Under the pieces are notes generated by a model. That model had not been told where the DNA came from. It worked only from the letters and a program-made list of their open reading frames with translations, and did not search any database. From Maioricimonas rarisocia (lineage in GTDB: Bacteria > Planctomycetota > Planctomycetia > Planctomycetales > Planctomycetaceae), in the NCBI RefSeq assembly GCF_007747795.1, contig NZ_CP036275.1, positions 558,001 through 622,000 on the forward strand: a stretch of 64,000 bases of DNA. Reading direction: 5' to 3'. A program made the translations under genes and the position numbers. Positions within the stretch are counted from its first letter, which is position 1, and each line of letters starts with the position of its first letter. Shown one piece after another: positions 16,025 to 24,238 of this stretch.

Positions 16025-17479
16025 ATGGCTGCTGTTTCACGTCGTCACTTTCTTCAGGGAACTTCGGCGGCGGCCGCTTCGCTGCTGCTCACCGGAACCA
16101 GGGCCTCCGGAAAGGTCGACGGGGCCAATGACCGCGTCCGCATTGCCGTCGCCGGCCTGAATGGTCGCGGCAAGGCCCACCTTGGCGGCTGGCTGGGGCA
16201 GGACAACGTCGAGGTCGCCTACGTGATCGATCCGGATCAGCGGGTGCTCGACGGGACGATGAAGAGCCTCGCGGCTCGCGCCGACGGCAAGCTCACGACG
16301 AAGCCGGAAAGCGACATCCGGCGGGTGCTCGAAGATCCGACCGTCGACGCCATCTCGATTGCGGCGCCGAACCACTGGCATTCGCTGATGACGATCTGGG
16401 GCGCTCAGGCCGGCAAGCACGTCTACGTCGAGAAGCCGATGAGCCACGACGTCGTCGAAGGCCGTGTGGCTGTCGAAGCTCAGAAGAAGTACGGCGTCGT
16501 CGTTCAGCACGGAACGCAGCGCCGCAGCGACGCAAAGATCGCCGGCCTCCACGAAGCGATCAAGGCGGGCAAGTTCGGCCGCCTGAAGATCTCGTACGGC
16601 TACTGCTGCAAGCCGCGGGGAGGCATCGGCTTCAAGTCCCCTTCGGATCCGCCGGAGCACCTGGACTGGACGCTCTGGAAGGGGCCGGCGCAGATCGACC
16701 AGTATCACGGCAACTACGTGCATTACAACTGGCACTGGTTCTGGGAAACCGGGAACGGCGACCTGAACAATCAGGGGACGCACCAGCTCGACGTAGCCCG
16801 CTGGGCACTCGACGACGATCAGACCCATCCTGTCCGTGCGATGGCGATCGGCGGCCGGTTCCAGTGGGATGATCAGGGCGAAACGCCGAACACCATGTTC
16901 GCCCTGGCCGAGTATCCCAACGGGCAGTACGTCTTCTTCAACGTCCGTAACGTCAACTACGACGACTACGAGCGGCAGGTGGAGAACGAGTACTACTTCG
17001 AGGACGGCGGCAAGATCGTCCGCGGCCTGTACTACCCGCCAGGCAGCAAGAAGGGTGAGAAGGTCTCGGTCGAGCCGGGCGACGTGACGCCGGGCGGCAA
17101 CTGGGGCAGCTTCATTGCCGCGGTCCGTGCGAACGACCCGTCGATGGCCAACGGCGACGTGTACGACGCCCACTACGGCTGCGTGCTCGGTCACCTGATG
17201 AACAACTCGTACCGTCTGGGCGAGCAGGTGCCGTTCAACGAGAAGGCCGGCCGCTTCGGTGACAATGCCGATGCCCGTGAGCACTTCCTCAAGCTGCACG
17301 AGATCATGGAAGACGGAGTGGGCGTGCCGGAGGATGGTGCCGAGTACACCGTCGGACCGACCCTGACGTTCGATCCGGAGACGGAACGGCATGTCGGTGA
17401 ACATGCCTCCGAAGCGAACACGCTTCTGAAGGATCCGAACAACGCCGAGTTCCAGGTGCCGGACGCCGCGGACGTCTGA
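16025..17479 (+). CDS. Tat-exported Gfo/Idh/MocA family oxidoreductase
   Basis: The start at 16025 is set by an ideal AAAGGAGG 5 nt upstream, giving 484 residues. A Tat signal (SRRHFLQGTSAAAASLLLTG) precedes a Rossmann domain (VRIAVAGLNGRGKAHLGGW, NAD(P) binding). EKPMSHDV with the catalytic-type Lys (E-K-P) follows, then a C-terminal alpha/beta domain (GTHQLDVARWALDDD). Members oxidise or reduce sugars and their derivatives. Planctomycetes encode many exported paralogues of unknown substrate. A strong terminator follows 30 bp after the stop. An upstream in-frame ATG at 15965 is less likely. Confidence 0.92.
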   Translation: MAAVSRRHFLQGTSAAAASLLLTGTRASGKVDGANDRVRIAVAGLNGRGKAHLGGWLGQDNVEVAYVIDPDQRVLDGTMKSLAARADGKLTTKPESDIRRVLEDPTVDAISIAAPNHWHSLMTIWGAQAGKHVYVEKPMSHDVVEGRVAVEAQKKYGVVVQHGTQRRSDAKIAGLHEAIKAGKFGRLKISYGYCCKPRGGIGFKSPSDPPEHLDWTLWKGPAQIDQYHGNYVHYNWHWFWETGNGDLNNQGTHQLDVARWALDDDQTHPVRAMAIGGRFQWDDQGETPNTMFALAEYPNGQYVFFNVRNVNYDDYERQVENEYYFEDGGKIVRGLYYPPGSKKGEKVSVEPGDVTPGGNWGSFIAAVRANDPSMANGDVYDAHYGCVLGHLMNNSYRLGEQVPFNEKAGRFGDNADAREHFLKLHEIMEDGVGVPEDGAEYTVGPTLTFDPETERHVGEHASEANTLLKDPNNAEFQVPDAADV

Positions 17480-17511
17480 TCGTTTGCGGAGCGAGGCAGT
17501 CGCTGATTCAG

Positions 17512-17568
17512 GCGACGGTTCTGTGCATGGTGCTCAATCGGCGCCGCTTCAGAGCCGTCGCTTTTTTG
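17512..17568 (+). terminator. Rho-independent terminator after the Gfo/Idh/MocA gene
   Basis: GCGACGGTTCTG (from 17512) pairs with CAGAGCCGTCGC (to 17561, one G-U), followed by a TTTTTT run. The loop is about 26 nt and contains a smaller GC hairpin. Confidence 0.85.
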
Positions 17569-17607
17569 TTCCCTGCCCGGTCGATGCTGTGACGGGCTGC
17601 TGAGTCG

Positions 17608-17934
17608 TCAGGTTCTGCTGCCCGTCAGCTTCAGTCCGGCCAGCGCGACGATCAGCAGCAGGACGAACAGCAGCCGTGCGGGCGTGAGCGGTTCACCGAA
17701 GAGGATGCTTCCCAGCAGCACGGTCCCCAATGCCCCGATCCCGACCCAGATTGCGTAGGCTGTGCCGATCGGCAGTTGGCGGGCGGCCAGGGAGAGCAGC
17801 AGCATGCTGGCGGCGATGGCGGCAATGGTCAGCAGGCTCGGCCAGAGGCGGGTGAATCCGTCGGTGTATTTCAGGCCGACGGCCCAGCCGGTTTCGAGCA
17901 GACCGGCGAGCAGCAGCAGAATCCAGGGGGACAT
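17608..17934 (-). CDS. gdx: SugE/Gdx-type SMR guanidinium exporter
   Basis: The 108-residue four-helix small multidrug resistance protein starts MSPWILLLLAGLLETGWAVG, with the conserved membrane Glu14. It contains LKYTDGFTRLWPS and GTAYAIWVGIGALGTVLLG, the signature of the Gdx (SugE) branch rather than the EmrE branch. Gdx proteins export guanidinium in exchange for protons. The ATG at 17934 has AGGAGC 6 nt upstream. A guanidine-III riboswitch aptamer lies 32 nt upstream of the start, which strongly supports the guanidinium assignment. The open frame can be read back to 18102, but that would translate the riboswitch. Confidence 0.93.
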   Translation of the reverse strand: MSPWILLLLAGLLETGWAVGLKYTDGFTRLWPSLLTIAAIAASMLLLSLAARQLPIGTAYAIWVGIGALGTVLLGSILFGEPLTPARLLFVLLLIVALAGLKLTGSRT

Positions 17935-17966
17935 GACGAGGCTCCTGAGGGTGCAAAGGTTCAGGT

Positions 17967-18007
17967 GCGTCGTCTTGGCCTGACCGGGTACGGCGCGTCT
18001 CGTCCGG
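17967..18007 (-). promoter_or_regulatory. Guanidine-III (ykkC-III) riboswitch aptamer
   Basis: Read on the minus strand from 18007, the sequence contains CCGGACGAG, CGCCGTACCCGGTCAGG and CAAGACG in that order and spacing. This is the compact pseudoknotted core of the guanidine-III class as I remember it from the Thermobifida fusca structure. It ends 20 nt before the AGGAGC ribosome site of the gdx gene, so control of translation initiation is likely. Association with a guanidinium exporter is the expected gene context. Confidence 0.9.
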
Positions 18008-18251
18008 GGCGGGGTGCCAGCGGAATCATATCGGACAGGTGGACGCATGGCCAGTTCCGGATGTGAGAATTCGCTGCCTGGGGGGACCGGGGGAGAAGGC
18101 AATTGCTGGGGGAATAACGCGTAAAATCGGGGCGGGAACGTCTAAAACGATCTTGGAACGACGTGTCCCTGACGATAGTATTGGGGGCCCGGCGGTCCGC
18201 AGAGAAGCTGCGCTGACTGCATCCCGGCACCCGGATCCTGAACCGGATTCC

Positions 18252-18575
18252 ATGCGAATCACCCGTTTCCGTAGTCTGTTCCTGGCATTGCTGCTGCTGT
18301 TTCCGGCAAGCAGTCTGATGTTGGCGAACGCGCGGACGGTCGAGATTCTGCTCTCGTCCTCTTCCACGGAGCAACAGGAAGAGGAGACACACCAGCATTC
18401 GGCGCGCCCGGACCGGCCGGCTCGTGGACGCTCGCGGCAGACGCGGCTGGCCACGCTGGATTCGTCCACCGCGTTGAGCCGGGGAACGTCATGCCAGAAG
18501 TGTGGCGATCGTCCCGGTGCCGTGCCTGCCGGTCATCGGCTGGCCAACGGCCATCTTGCCCCTCTTTTGACCTAG
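18252..18575 (+). CDS. Small secreted protein of unknown function
   Basis: The 107-residue product has a clear signal peptide (RFRSLFLALLLLFPASSLML, then ANA), a Ser/Glu/His-rich stretch and a single CQKCG motif near residue 83. I recognise no family. The open frame and signal peptide are convincing, but the ribosome site is weak and the mature part is low in complexity. It is divergent from gdx and upstream of the carbonic anhydrase on the same strand, separated by about 130 bp. Confidence 0.55.
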   Translation: MRITRFRSLFLALLLLFPASSLMLANARTVEILLSSSSTEQQEEETHQHSARPDRPARGRSRQTRLATLDSSTALSRGTSCQKCGDRPGAVPAGHRLANGHLAPLLT

Positions 18576-18709
18576 ACGGACGGCTGCGCTGAAGAGCCGT
18601 TTCCGCCCACGTGGCGGAAAGTTCATTCCTGAAGAGTGACTTTGTCGTGAACGCTTGCGCCGCGCCTGTCCTGCGCGAGTGCGTCCGTTCGACGTCGATG
18701 GAGGAATCC

Positions 18710-19369
18710 ATGCAGCAGCTGGTCAATGGAATCCGGCAGTTCCAGAATACGATTTCCGAAGAGCAGAAGGCTCTCTTTTCTCGCCTCTCTGACGGGCAAC
18801 AGCCTGGTGCTCTGTTCATTACCTGTTCCGACTCCCGGGTCTGTCCGAACCTGCTGACGCAGACGCAGCCGGGTGAGCTGTTCGTGCTGCGGACAGCCGG
18901 CAACATCGTTCCGCCCTACGGCGCCGTGCAGGGTGGTGAAGCCGCGACGATCGAATACGCGGTCGCCGCGCTGAAGGTACCGGACATCGTCGTCTGCGGC
19001 CACGCGAAATGCGGCGCGATGGATGCCCTGATGAAGGGAGAGGGGCTGGATCAGGTGCCGGCCGTGCAGGCGTATCTGCGCCATGCCGAAGCGACCCGCC
19101 GCATCATGTCCGAGACATCTGGTGAGGTGGACGATCCGGCCCGGCGGCTTGAACTGGCGATCGAGCAGAATGTTCTGGTGCAGCTCGAGAATCTGAGGAC
19201 GCATCCTGCCGTGGCGGCAGCCATTGCCCGTGGAGACGTGCGGCTGCATGGCTGGGTCTATCACTTCCACACAGGCGACGTCACCGCGTATTCCGCCGGT
19301 CACAAGCGGTTCGTCCCGCTTGCCGAGGCGGCGAGTTCCGCGGTCGCTTCCGAAGTCGCCGTGAACTGA
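18710..19369 (+). CDS. Beta-class carbonic anhydrase
   Basis: The 219-residue protein starts at the ATG at 18710, directly after GGAGGAATCC. It contains FITCSDSRV (C39, D41, R43) and VVCGHAKCGAM (H98, C101), the zinc ligands and the Asp-Arg dyad of beta-carbonic anhydrases, plus LRTAGNIVPPYG. It interconverts CO2 and bicarbonate in the cytoplasm. The next gene, 108 bp downstream on the same strand, is a SulP-family anion transporter, a pairing seen in bicarbonate-uptake modules. An in-frame ATG at 18698 is possible but poorly spaced. Confidence 0.95.
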   Translation: MQQLVNGIRQFQNTISEEQKALFSRLSDGQQPGALFITCSDSRVCPNLLTQTQPGELFVLRTAGNIVPPYGAVQGGEAATIEYAVAALKVPDIVVCGHAKCGAMDALMKGEGLDQVPAVQAYLRHAEATRRIMSETSGEVDDPARRLELAIEQNVLVQLENLRTHPAVAAAIARGDVRLHGWVYHFHTGDVTAYSAGHKRFVPLAEAASSAVASEVAVN

Positions 19370-19379
19370 GATTTGTCCG

Positions 19380-19418
19380 TGCCGCCGCCCCACCGATCTG
19401 TCGGCGGCGGTGCTTTTG
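19380..19418 (+). terminator. Hairpin with short T-run between carbonic anhydrase and SulP genes
   Basis: GCCGCCGCC pairs with GGCGGCGGT around a 12-nt loop and is followed by GCTTTTG. The T-run is short, so it may only attenuate read-through into the SulP gene. Confidence 0.6.
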
Positions 19419-19477
19419 CGGGCTGACCCAGACGCATTGATTCAACGTTCCAGAACCGGAACAGAGAGGGACGGGCA

Positions 19478-21469
19478 ATGAGCACCCAGAAGCCCAATCA
19501 GGAGCAGAAGATTTCGCTCCTTTCGAACTGGCAGACCGACCTGCCAGCCTCCATCGTTGTCTTTCTCGTGGCCCTGCCGCTGTGCATGGGGATCGCGATT
19601 GCTTCGGGCGTGCCGGTCAGCGCCGGCCTGATCACCGGCATTGTCGCCGGTCTGGTGGTCGGCTGGCTGGCGGGCTGTCCCCTGCAGGTGAGCGGTCCGG
19701 CCGCTGGCCTGACGGTGATTGTTTACGATGCCGTGGTGCGGCACGGGCTGGAAATGCTCGGCCTGATTGTCCTGCTGGCTGGTCTGATTCAGCTGATTGC
19801 CGGCTGTCTGGCGATGGGGCAGTGGTTTCGGGCTGTTTCGCCGGCGGTGATCCGCGGCATGCTGACGGGCATCGGCGTGCTGATCTTCTCCAGCCAGTTT
19901 CACGTCATGCTGGATGATGCTCCCAAGGGGAGTGGTCTGACCAATCTCATCACCATCCCGCAGGCGATTGTGGACTCGGTCAAATCAAGCGAGTCCCTGA
20001 CGTCCAATTCGTGGGAGAAGCGTCGCGAACTGAGCCTGGAGCTCGGAGAACTGCATCGCCGCCAGGTGATCCTCAACGAGCAGGTGACCGAGCGGATTCC
20101 CGATCACCATCTGGATGAGCTCGAACAGGAGGGAGCACCCATCGAGCTGGAACTGGCCGATCTGGCCGGCGAGCAGCAGGAGATCCATGCCGGTCTCGAA
20201 ACATTGGTGCCGCAACTGATCGAGACGACCCAACCGGAGTCGGAACGTCGCAAGAAGGTCGTTGCCGCTGGTGACGCGGCGATGGCGGCACTGGTGCAGA
20301 GCGAGTCGGCTCTGGAAGAGAATGAGGCTCGTGCGGTTCTGGCCGCACAGAACGAAGCGGTCGAAACGATCGTCTCGCTGCAGGAGTCCAACAAGAATCA
20401 CTCTCTGGCGGCGAGTATCGGCATCCTGACGATCCTGGTGCTCGTGTTCTGGAAGCCGCTTGCCCCCGGTCGACTCAAGACCGTGCCCGCACCGCTGGTG
20501 GCGGTACTGGTTGCGACGGGGGCGGCCGTCATCGGTCAGTTGCCGATTCTGTACGTCGAGGTCCCCGACTCGATGCTGGATGAGCTGCACATGCTCAACT
20601 GGATGATTCTCAGCGATGCCGAGTGGGGACCGATTCTCACGACGGCACTCTTTATGGCCGTGGTGGCCAGCGCAGAGACGTTGCTGTGTGCTGCGGCGGT
20701 CGATCAGATGCAGACCGGTCCCCGCACCAACTACGACAAGGAATTGCGGGGTCAGGGAATCGGCAACCTGATCTGCGGTTTCCTGGGTGCCCTGCCAATG
20801 ACCGGCGTGATCGTTCGCAGCTCCGCGAACATCCAGTCCGGTGCGAAGTCGCGGCTCTCGGCCATCCTTCACGGTCTGTGGCTGCTGATCTTCGTCGTGG
20901 TACTGGGAACGCTGCTGCGTTCGATTCCGACCTCGGCACTGGCGGCCATCCTGGTCTTCACCGGTTGGAGGCTGATGGACAAGAAGGCGTTCAAGGAGCT
21001 GAGCCGCTACGGTTGGGGTGAAGTCGTCATCTTCGTGGCGACCGTCACCATCATCGTTGTCGAGGACCTGCTGGTGGGCGTGGTCGTCGGCCTGCTGATG
21101 GCGATTGCCCGACTGGCCTATCAGTTCTCGCACCTGTGGGTCCGCGTGACTGAGCTGGACGACTCGGATCAGATCATCCACCTGCACGGGGCGGCGACGT
21201 TCCTCCGTCTGCCGAAGTTTGCGAAGGCGCTGGAAAGTGTCCCGCCCGGGGCCAAGGTCATCGTCGACGCCGACCACCTCTCGTTCATGGATCATGCCTG
21301 TCTCGAACTGCTCAAGAACTGGCAGAAGCAGCATGAGACCACGGGGGGCACGGTGGAGATCCAGTGGGAGACGCTGCACGGGTTTGTCGAAAGCGGCAAG
21401 CCGGCGCCGAAGACACCCCCGTCGCAGTCCGAGCGGGACCCGGAACCGGCGATGGCCCATTCGGTCTGA
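19478..21469 (+). CDS. SulP-family anion (probable bicarbonate) transporter with a coiled-coil insertion
   Basis: The 663-residue protein opens with TDLPASIVVFLVALPLCMGIAIASG, a SulP first helix, and GLVVGWLAGCPLQVSGPAAG. Later it has MAVVASAETLLCAAAVDQM with the substrate-site SAET, a GNLICGFLGALPMTGVIVRS segment, and a C-terminal STAS domain (about 560-640, IVDADHLSFMDHACLELL). Residues about 172-306 are a hydrophilic, Glu/Gln/Leu-rich helical stretch inserted after the first five or so membrane segments. Ordinary SulP proteins have only a short loop there. Coupling to the carbonic anhydrase upstream suggests bicarbonate rather than sulfate. The protein sits in the inner membrane. Confidence 0.9.
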   Translation: MSTQKPNQEQKISLLSNWQTDLPASIVVFLVALPLCMGIAIASGVPVSAGLITGIVAGLVVGWLAGCPLQVSGPAAGLTVIVYDAVVRHGLEMLGLIVLLAGLIQLIAGCLAMGQWFRAVSPAVIRGMLTGIGVLIFSSQFHVMLDDAPKGSGLTNLITIPQAIVDSVKSSESLTSNSWEKRRELSLELGELHRRQVILNEQVTERIPDHHLDELEQEGAPIELELADLAGEQQEIHAGLETLVPQLIETTQPESERRKKVVAAGDAAMAALVQSESALEENEARAVLAAQNEAVETIVSLQESNKNHSLAASIGILTILVLVFWKPLAPGRLKTVPAPLVAVLVATGAAVIGQLPILYVEVPDSMLDELHMLNWMILSDAEWGPILTTALFMAVVASAETLLCAAAVDQMQTGPRTNYDKELRGQGIGNLICGFLGALPMTGVIVRSSANIQSGAKSRLSAILHGLWLLIFVVVLGTLLRSIPTSALAAILVFTGWRLMDKKAFKELSRYGWGEVVIFVATVTIIVVEDLLVGVVVGLLMAIARLAYQFSHLWVRVTELDDSDQIIHLHGAATFLRLPKFAKALESVPPGAKVIVDADHLSFMDHACLELLKNWQKQHETTGGTVEIQWETLHGFVESGKPAPKTPPSQSERDPEPAMAHSV

Positions 21470-21501
21470 TCGCAGTTTCGCTCTGACGCCCTGAGACGCA
21501 G

Positions 21502-21539
21502 CAACAGCCCGGCAACCCTTTGGGGGCGTCGGGCTGTTG
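21502..21539 (+). terminator. Terminator-like hairpin after SulP gene
   Basis: CAACAGCCCG (21502-21511) and CGGGCTGTTG (21530-21539) form a perfect 10-bp stem with an 18-nt loop, 32 bp after the SulP stop. No T-run follows. Confidence 0.6.
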
Positions 21540-21805
21540 GTCTGGTGCGCCGACAGATTCCTGATCGCTGCGCCTGACGGTAAGGCCGGTACGCTTGCGG
21601 CTCGCGTTCACAGACGCGACCGACCTTCTTTTCGATGGGCAGCGGCGGCTCTTCGTTTCTGTCGCGTGCACGGAATGGAGTCGGTTCTCCTTCTCGCCGC
21701 CGGGTCGCACCTCCGACGGGCGATGAGGATGTCTCGCGGCCCATCAGGGATCCTCTCCGGTTGATCTTTCCCGTCGCATCAACGAGGCGCGTCCGGAAGA
21801 GTAAC

Positions 21806-23230
21806 ATGACAGGTACCGATCATCGTCCAGAACGCATCCTGATCGCGGATGACGAGCCGCTTTTTCTGCGGACGACCGGTGAGCTGCTGCGTCGGGAAGG
21901 CTATCGGTGTGTCTGCGTGTCCGACGCTGCTTCTGCGATGGAGCAGCTGCGGCAGCACTCGTTCGATCTGGTGCTGTCGGATCTGAACATGCCGGGCAAC
22001 TTCAAGCTGGAACTGCTTCACGATCACAGCAAACACCGCAGCAGGATTCCGCTGATCGTCGTGACAGGGGTCCCCACTCTTCCGTCTGCGATCGAAAGCA
22101 TTCGCCTCGGTATTGCCGATTACCTGCTGAAGCCGGTGCGTGTGGAAGATCTGCTGGCCAGTGTTCGCAGGGCACTCGACCTGAGGCGCAAGGCCCGACC
22201 ACGTCGGTGTGCCTCTCGTGACGAGCCAGACCGCTTCGGCGATCTCATCGGGGCGAGCCGTCCGATGCAGGAGCTGTACGCGATTCTGGAGCGGATTTCC
22301 GGCAGTGACGCCAATGTCCTCATTCGTGGCGAAAGCGGGACGGGAAAGGAGATCGTTGCCCGTACGATCCATGAGAACAGTCGGCGGGCCGAGGGGCCGT
22401 TTCAGGTCATCGACTGTACGGCCGTGCCCGATTCGCTGTTCGAGTCGGTCCTCTTCGGACATGTGAAGGGGGCCTTCACCGGTGCCTCGCAGGATCATGA
22501 CGGCTTGCTGGCACGGTGTGACGGAGGGACAGCATTCCTGGACGAACTGGGGGAACTGCCGTTGCCGATGCAGGGCAAGCTGTTGCGGGCTGTCCAGGAG
22601 CAGACGTTTCTTCCTGTCGGCGGGCATACTCCCCGTCGGATCAACACCCGCTTCATCTGCGCCACGCACCGGGATCTGGAAGCCGAAGTCGAGGCGGGGC
22701 GATTTCGTCAGGACCTGTACTATCGCTTGAGTGTCATCCCGATCCAGCTTCCTCCACTCCGGGAACGGAGAGAGGACATCATGCTGCTCGCCGAACATCT
22801 GCTGCGGGAGCTGGCTCCCCCCGGGGCGGCCGGATTGGCGTTCTCACCGCAGGTCAAGCAGCGACTCGAGGCGTACGACTGGCCGGGGAACGTTCGCGAG
22901 TTGCGGAACTTCGTCGAGTACGCCGTCGCCTTGAATACGACCGACTCGATCGATCTCGAGGATCTGCCGGCGAGTCTGCGGGAGGGGACCGCCTCGTCCG
23001 TCGTATCCTGCCGGGCCGGCGACGTGGTGACGGACGTGCTGCCGGAGCCGCTTGTGGGGGCGACTCGTACTGAAGTCCTCGCGACTGCAGAGAGCCGGTA
23101 CCTGGAACTTCTGATGACGTCGCATCGCGGCAACGTGTCGGAAGCCGCGCGGCAGGCCGGCCTGTCGCGGCAGGGACTTCACAAACTGCTGAAGCGGTAC
23201 GGGATCGATCCGGACGCGTTCCGGGTGTAG
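21806..23230 (+). CDS. NtrC-family sigma-54-dependent response regulator
   Basis: The start at 21806 (after GGAAGAG) gives 474 residues. The receiver domain (about 9-125) has the acidic pair at ADDEP, phosphoacceptor Asp59 (LVLSDLNMPG) and Lys in LLKPV. The AAA+ domain (about 145-385) has Walker A GESGTGKE, the GAFTGA sigma-54 contact loop, Walker B GGTAFLDEL and the arginine-finger region. The C-terminal Fis-type helix-turn-helix is GNVSEAARQAGLSRQGLHKL. It would activate sigma-54 promoters when phosphorylated. No histidine kinase lies next to it, so the partner is encoded elsewhere. A longer upstream frame (to 21635) has no conserved sequence. Confidence 0.93.
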   Translation: MTGTDHRPERILIADDEPLFLRTTGELLRREGYRCVCVSDAASAMEQLRQHSFDLVLSDLNMPGNFKLELLHDHSKHRSRIPLIVVTGVPTLPSAIESIRLGIADYLLKPVRVEDLLASVRRALDLRRKARPRRCASRDEPDRFGDLIGASRPMQELYAILERISGSDANVLIRGESGTGKEIVARTIHENSRRAEGPFQVIDCTAVPDSLFESVLFGHVKGAFTGASQDHDGLLARCDGGTAFLDELGELPLPMQGKLLRAVQEQTFLPVGGHTPRRINTRFICATHRDLEAEVEAGRFRQDLYYRLSVIPIQLPPLRERREDIMLLAEHLLRELAPPGAAGLAFSPQVKQRLEAYDWPGNVRELRNFVEYAVALNTTDSIDLEDLPASLREGTASSVVSCRAGDVVTDVLPEPLVGATRTEVLATAESRYLELLMTSHRGNVSEAARQAGLSRQGLHKLLKRYGIDPDAFRV

Positions 23231-23672
23231 CGCCGCTTCCCTCCTGCGTTCATCCGTGGCTTCATTCGTGCCGCCGTTCCCTGTCCACGGTCCTGCAGGG
23301 GCTGACAACGTGCGTCGACAGTGTCGACATCTGGCGACATTGCCGGGTGTCGACACGCGGTGACAGCCCCCTGGCGCCGGCCATCCCGTGCGTTCACTTC
23401 CGGACAAGCTGTGGCCGATTGCCGTCGGCGGCGAGCGGTTGCCAAATCTCCGCGGCAGAGCGATTTACGATCAGCACCAGCCGTCGGGGATGCCGGTGGC
23501 CCATGACAGCTCGCTGTCCTCCAATCGCTTTGGCACGCCCGTCGCAATGTTGCTTTTGCCGGGACCGTCGACATCGCATGCTTCGTTGCCTGCGGGAAGG
23601 GATTCAACGTGTCGACGGGCGGTGTGCTGCCCTCCTGCAGCACGGCATCCGTGGAAATGTGGGGGAACCAAG
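23231..23672. other. Intergenic region with clustered GTCGAC palindromes
   Basis: About 440 bp hold five copies of the palindrome GTCGAC (23314, 23323, 23349, 23577, 23611). Three fall within 41 bp, as part of TGTCGACA-like sites. No gene is supported here. The region precedes the small basic secreted protein. Confidence 0.45.
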
Positions 23673-24035
23673 ATGAAAGCATCCAGGCTGACTGTACTCG
23701 CCCTTGCGGGGCTCATGACGGCCTTTGTCGCGACAGATGTGGCCGAAGCTGCGAAGGCCCGGTCGCCGGTGGAACGTCGTCTGCGTCCCGGTCGCGGCTA
23801 CTGGCAGGCGAAATCGGCGCCCACGACCCGCACATACCGCAGTCCGGTGGTCCAGCCGCGGCAGTTGCAGGCACAGCAGGTCCAGCCGCAGCAGGTCCAG
23901 CCGCAGCAGGTCCAGCCGCGACAGGTGCAGACACAGCCGGCGCAGCCGAAGCAGGTGCAGAGGACGACCTCCCCGTACCGGCCGGTTTACTCGCAGCCGC
24001 GGCGGTCCGGCTGGCGCCTGTTCCGCTTCCGCTGA
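23673..24035 (+). CDS. Small basic secreted protein with PQQVQ repeats
   Basis: The 120-residue protein has a signal peptide (KASRLTVLALAGLMTAFVAT, then DVAEA) and a very basic, Gln/Pro-rich mature part. At about residues 70-85 the pentapeptide QVQPQ is repeated three times from near-identical 15-bp DNA repeats, followed by related QVQ units. The start follows GGGGGAACCAAG. No known domain is visible. Its composition suggests a nucleic-acid- or envelope-binding low-complexity protein, but this is only a guess. A strong terminator is found 135 bp downstream. Confidence 0.65.
   Translation: MKASRLTVLALAGLMTAFVATDVAEAAKARSPVERRLRPGRGYWQAKSAPTTRTYRSPVVQPRQLQAQQVQPQQVQPQQVQPRQVQTQPAQPKQVQRTTSPYRPVYSQPRRSGWRLFRFR
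23878..23925 (+). repeat. 15-bp tandem repeats inside the PQQVQ protein gene
   Basis: Three near-perfect copies of the unit CAGGTCCAGCCGCAG encode QVQPQ. They are in frame, so slippage would change repeat number without breaking the gene. Confidence 0.85.
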
Positions 24036-24169
24036 GCCGGTCTGCGGCGAACGTGACTGCTCGGGGCGTGCCGCGTGCTCCTTTTGACCATTTGGGGGAG
24101 GCACTGGCCCGTCAGCCGGCCAACATCGTGAGGCACGTCACGACGGCCAAGCGAGTGAGTCGCTTTCGA

Positions 24170-24205
24170 CAGCCTGATCACCTTCGGGGTGGTCGGGCTG
24201 TTTTT
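24170..24205 (+). terminator. Rho-independent terminator
   Basis: CAGCCTGATCACC pairs with GGTGGTCGGGCTG (two G-U pairs), closed around TTCGG, and is followed by TTTTT at 24201-24205. It would stop transcription from the plus-strand secreted-protein gene before the convergent gene. Confidence 0.88.
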
Positions 24206-24238
24206 CGTTGGTGAGGCTCCCGCAGGAAGAGGGCAGCT

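Noticed and set aside
23878-23925. CRISPR-like short repeats
   Set aside because: The 15-bp units are in frame inside a protein gene and have no spacers.
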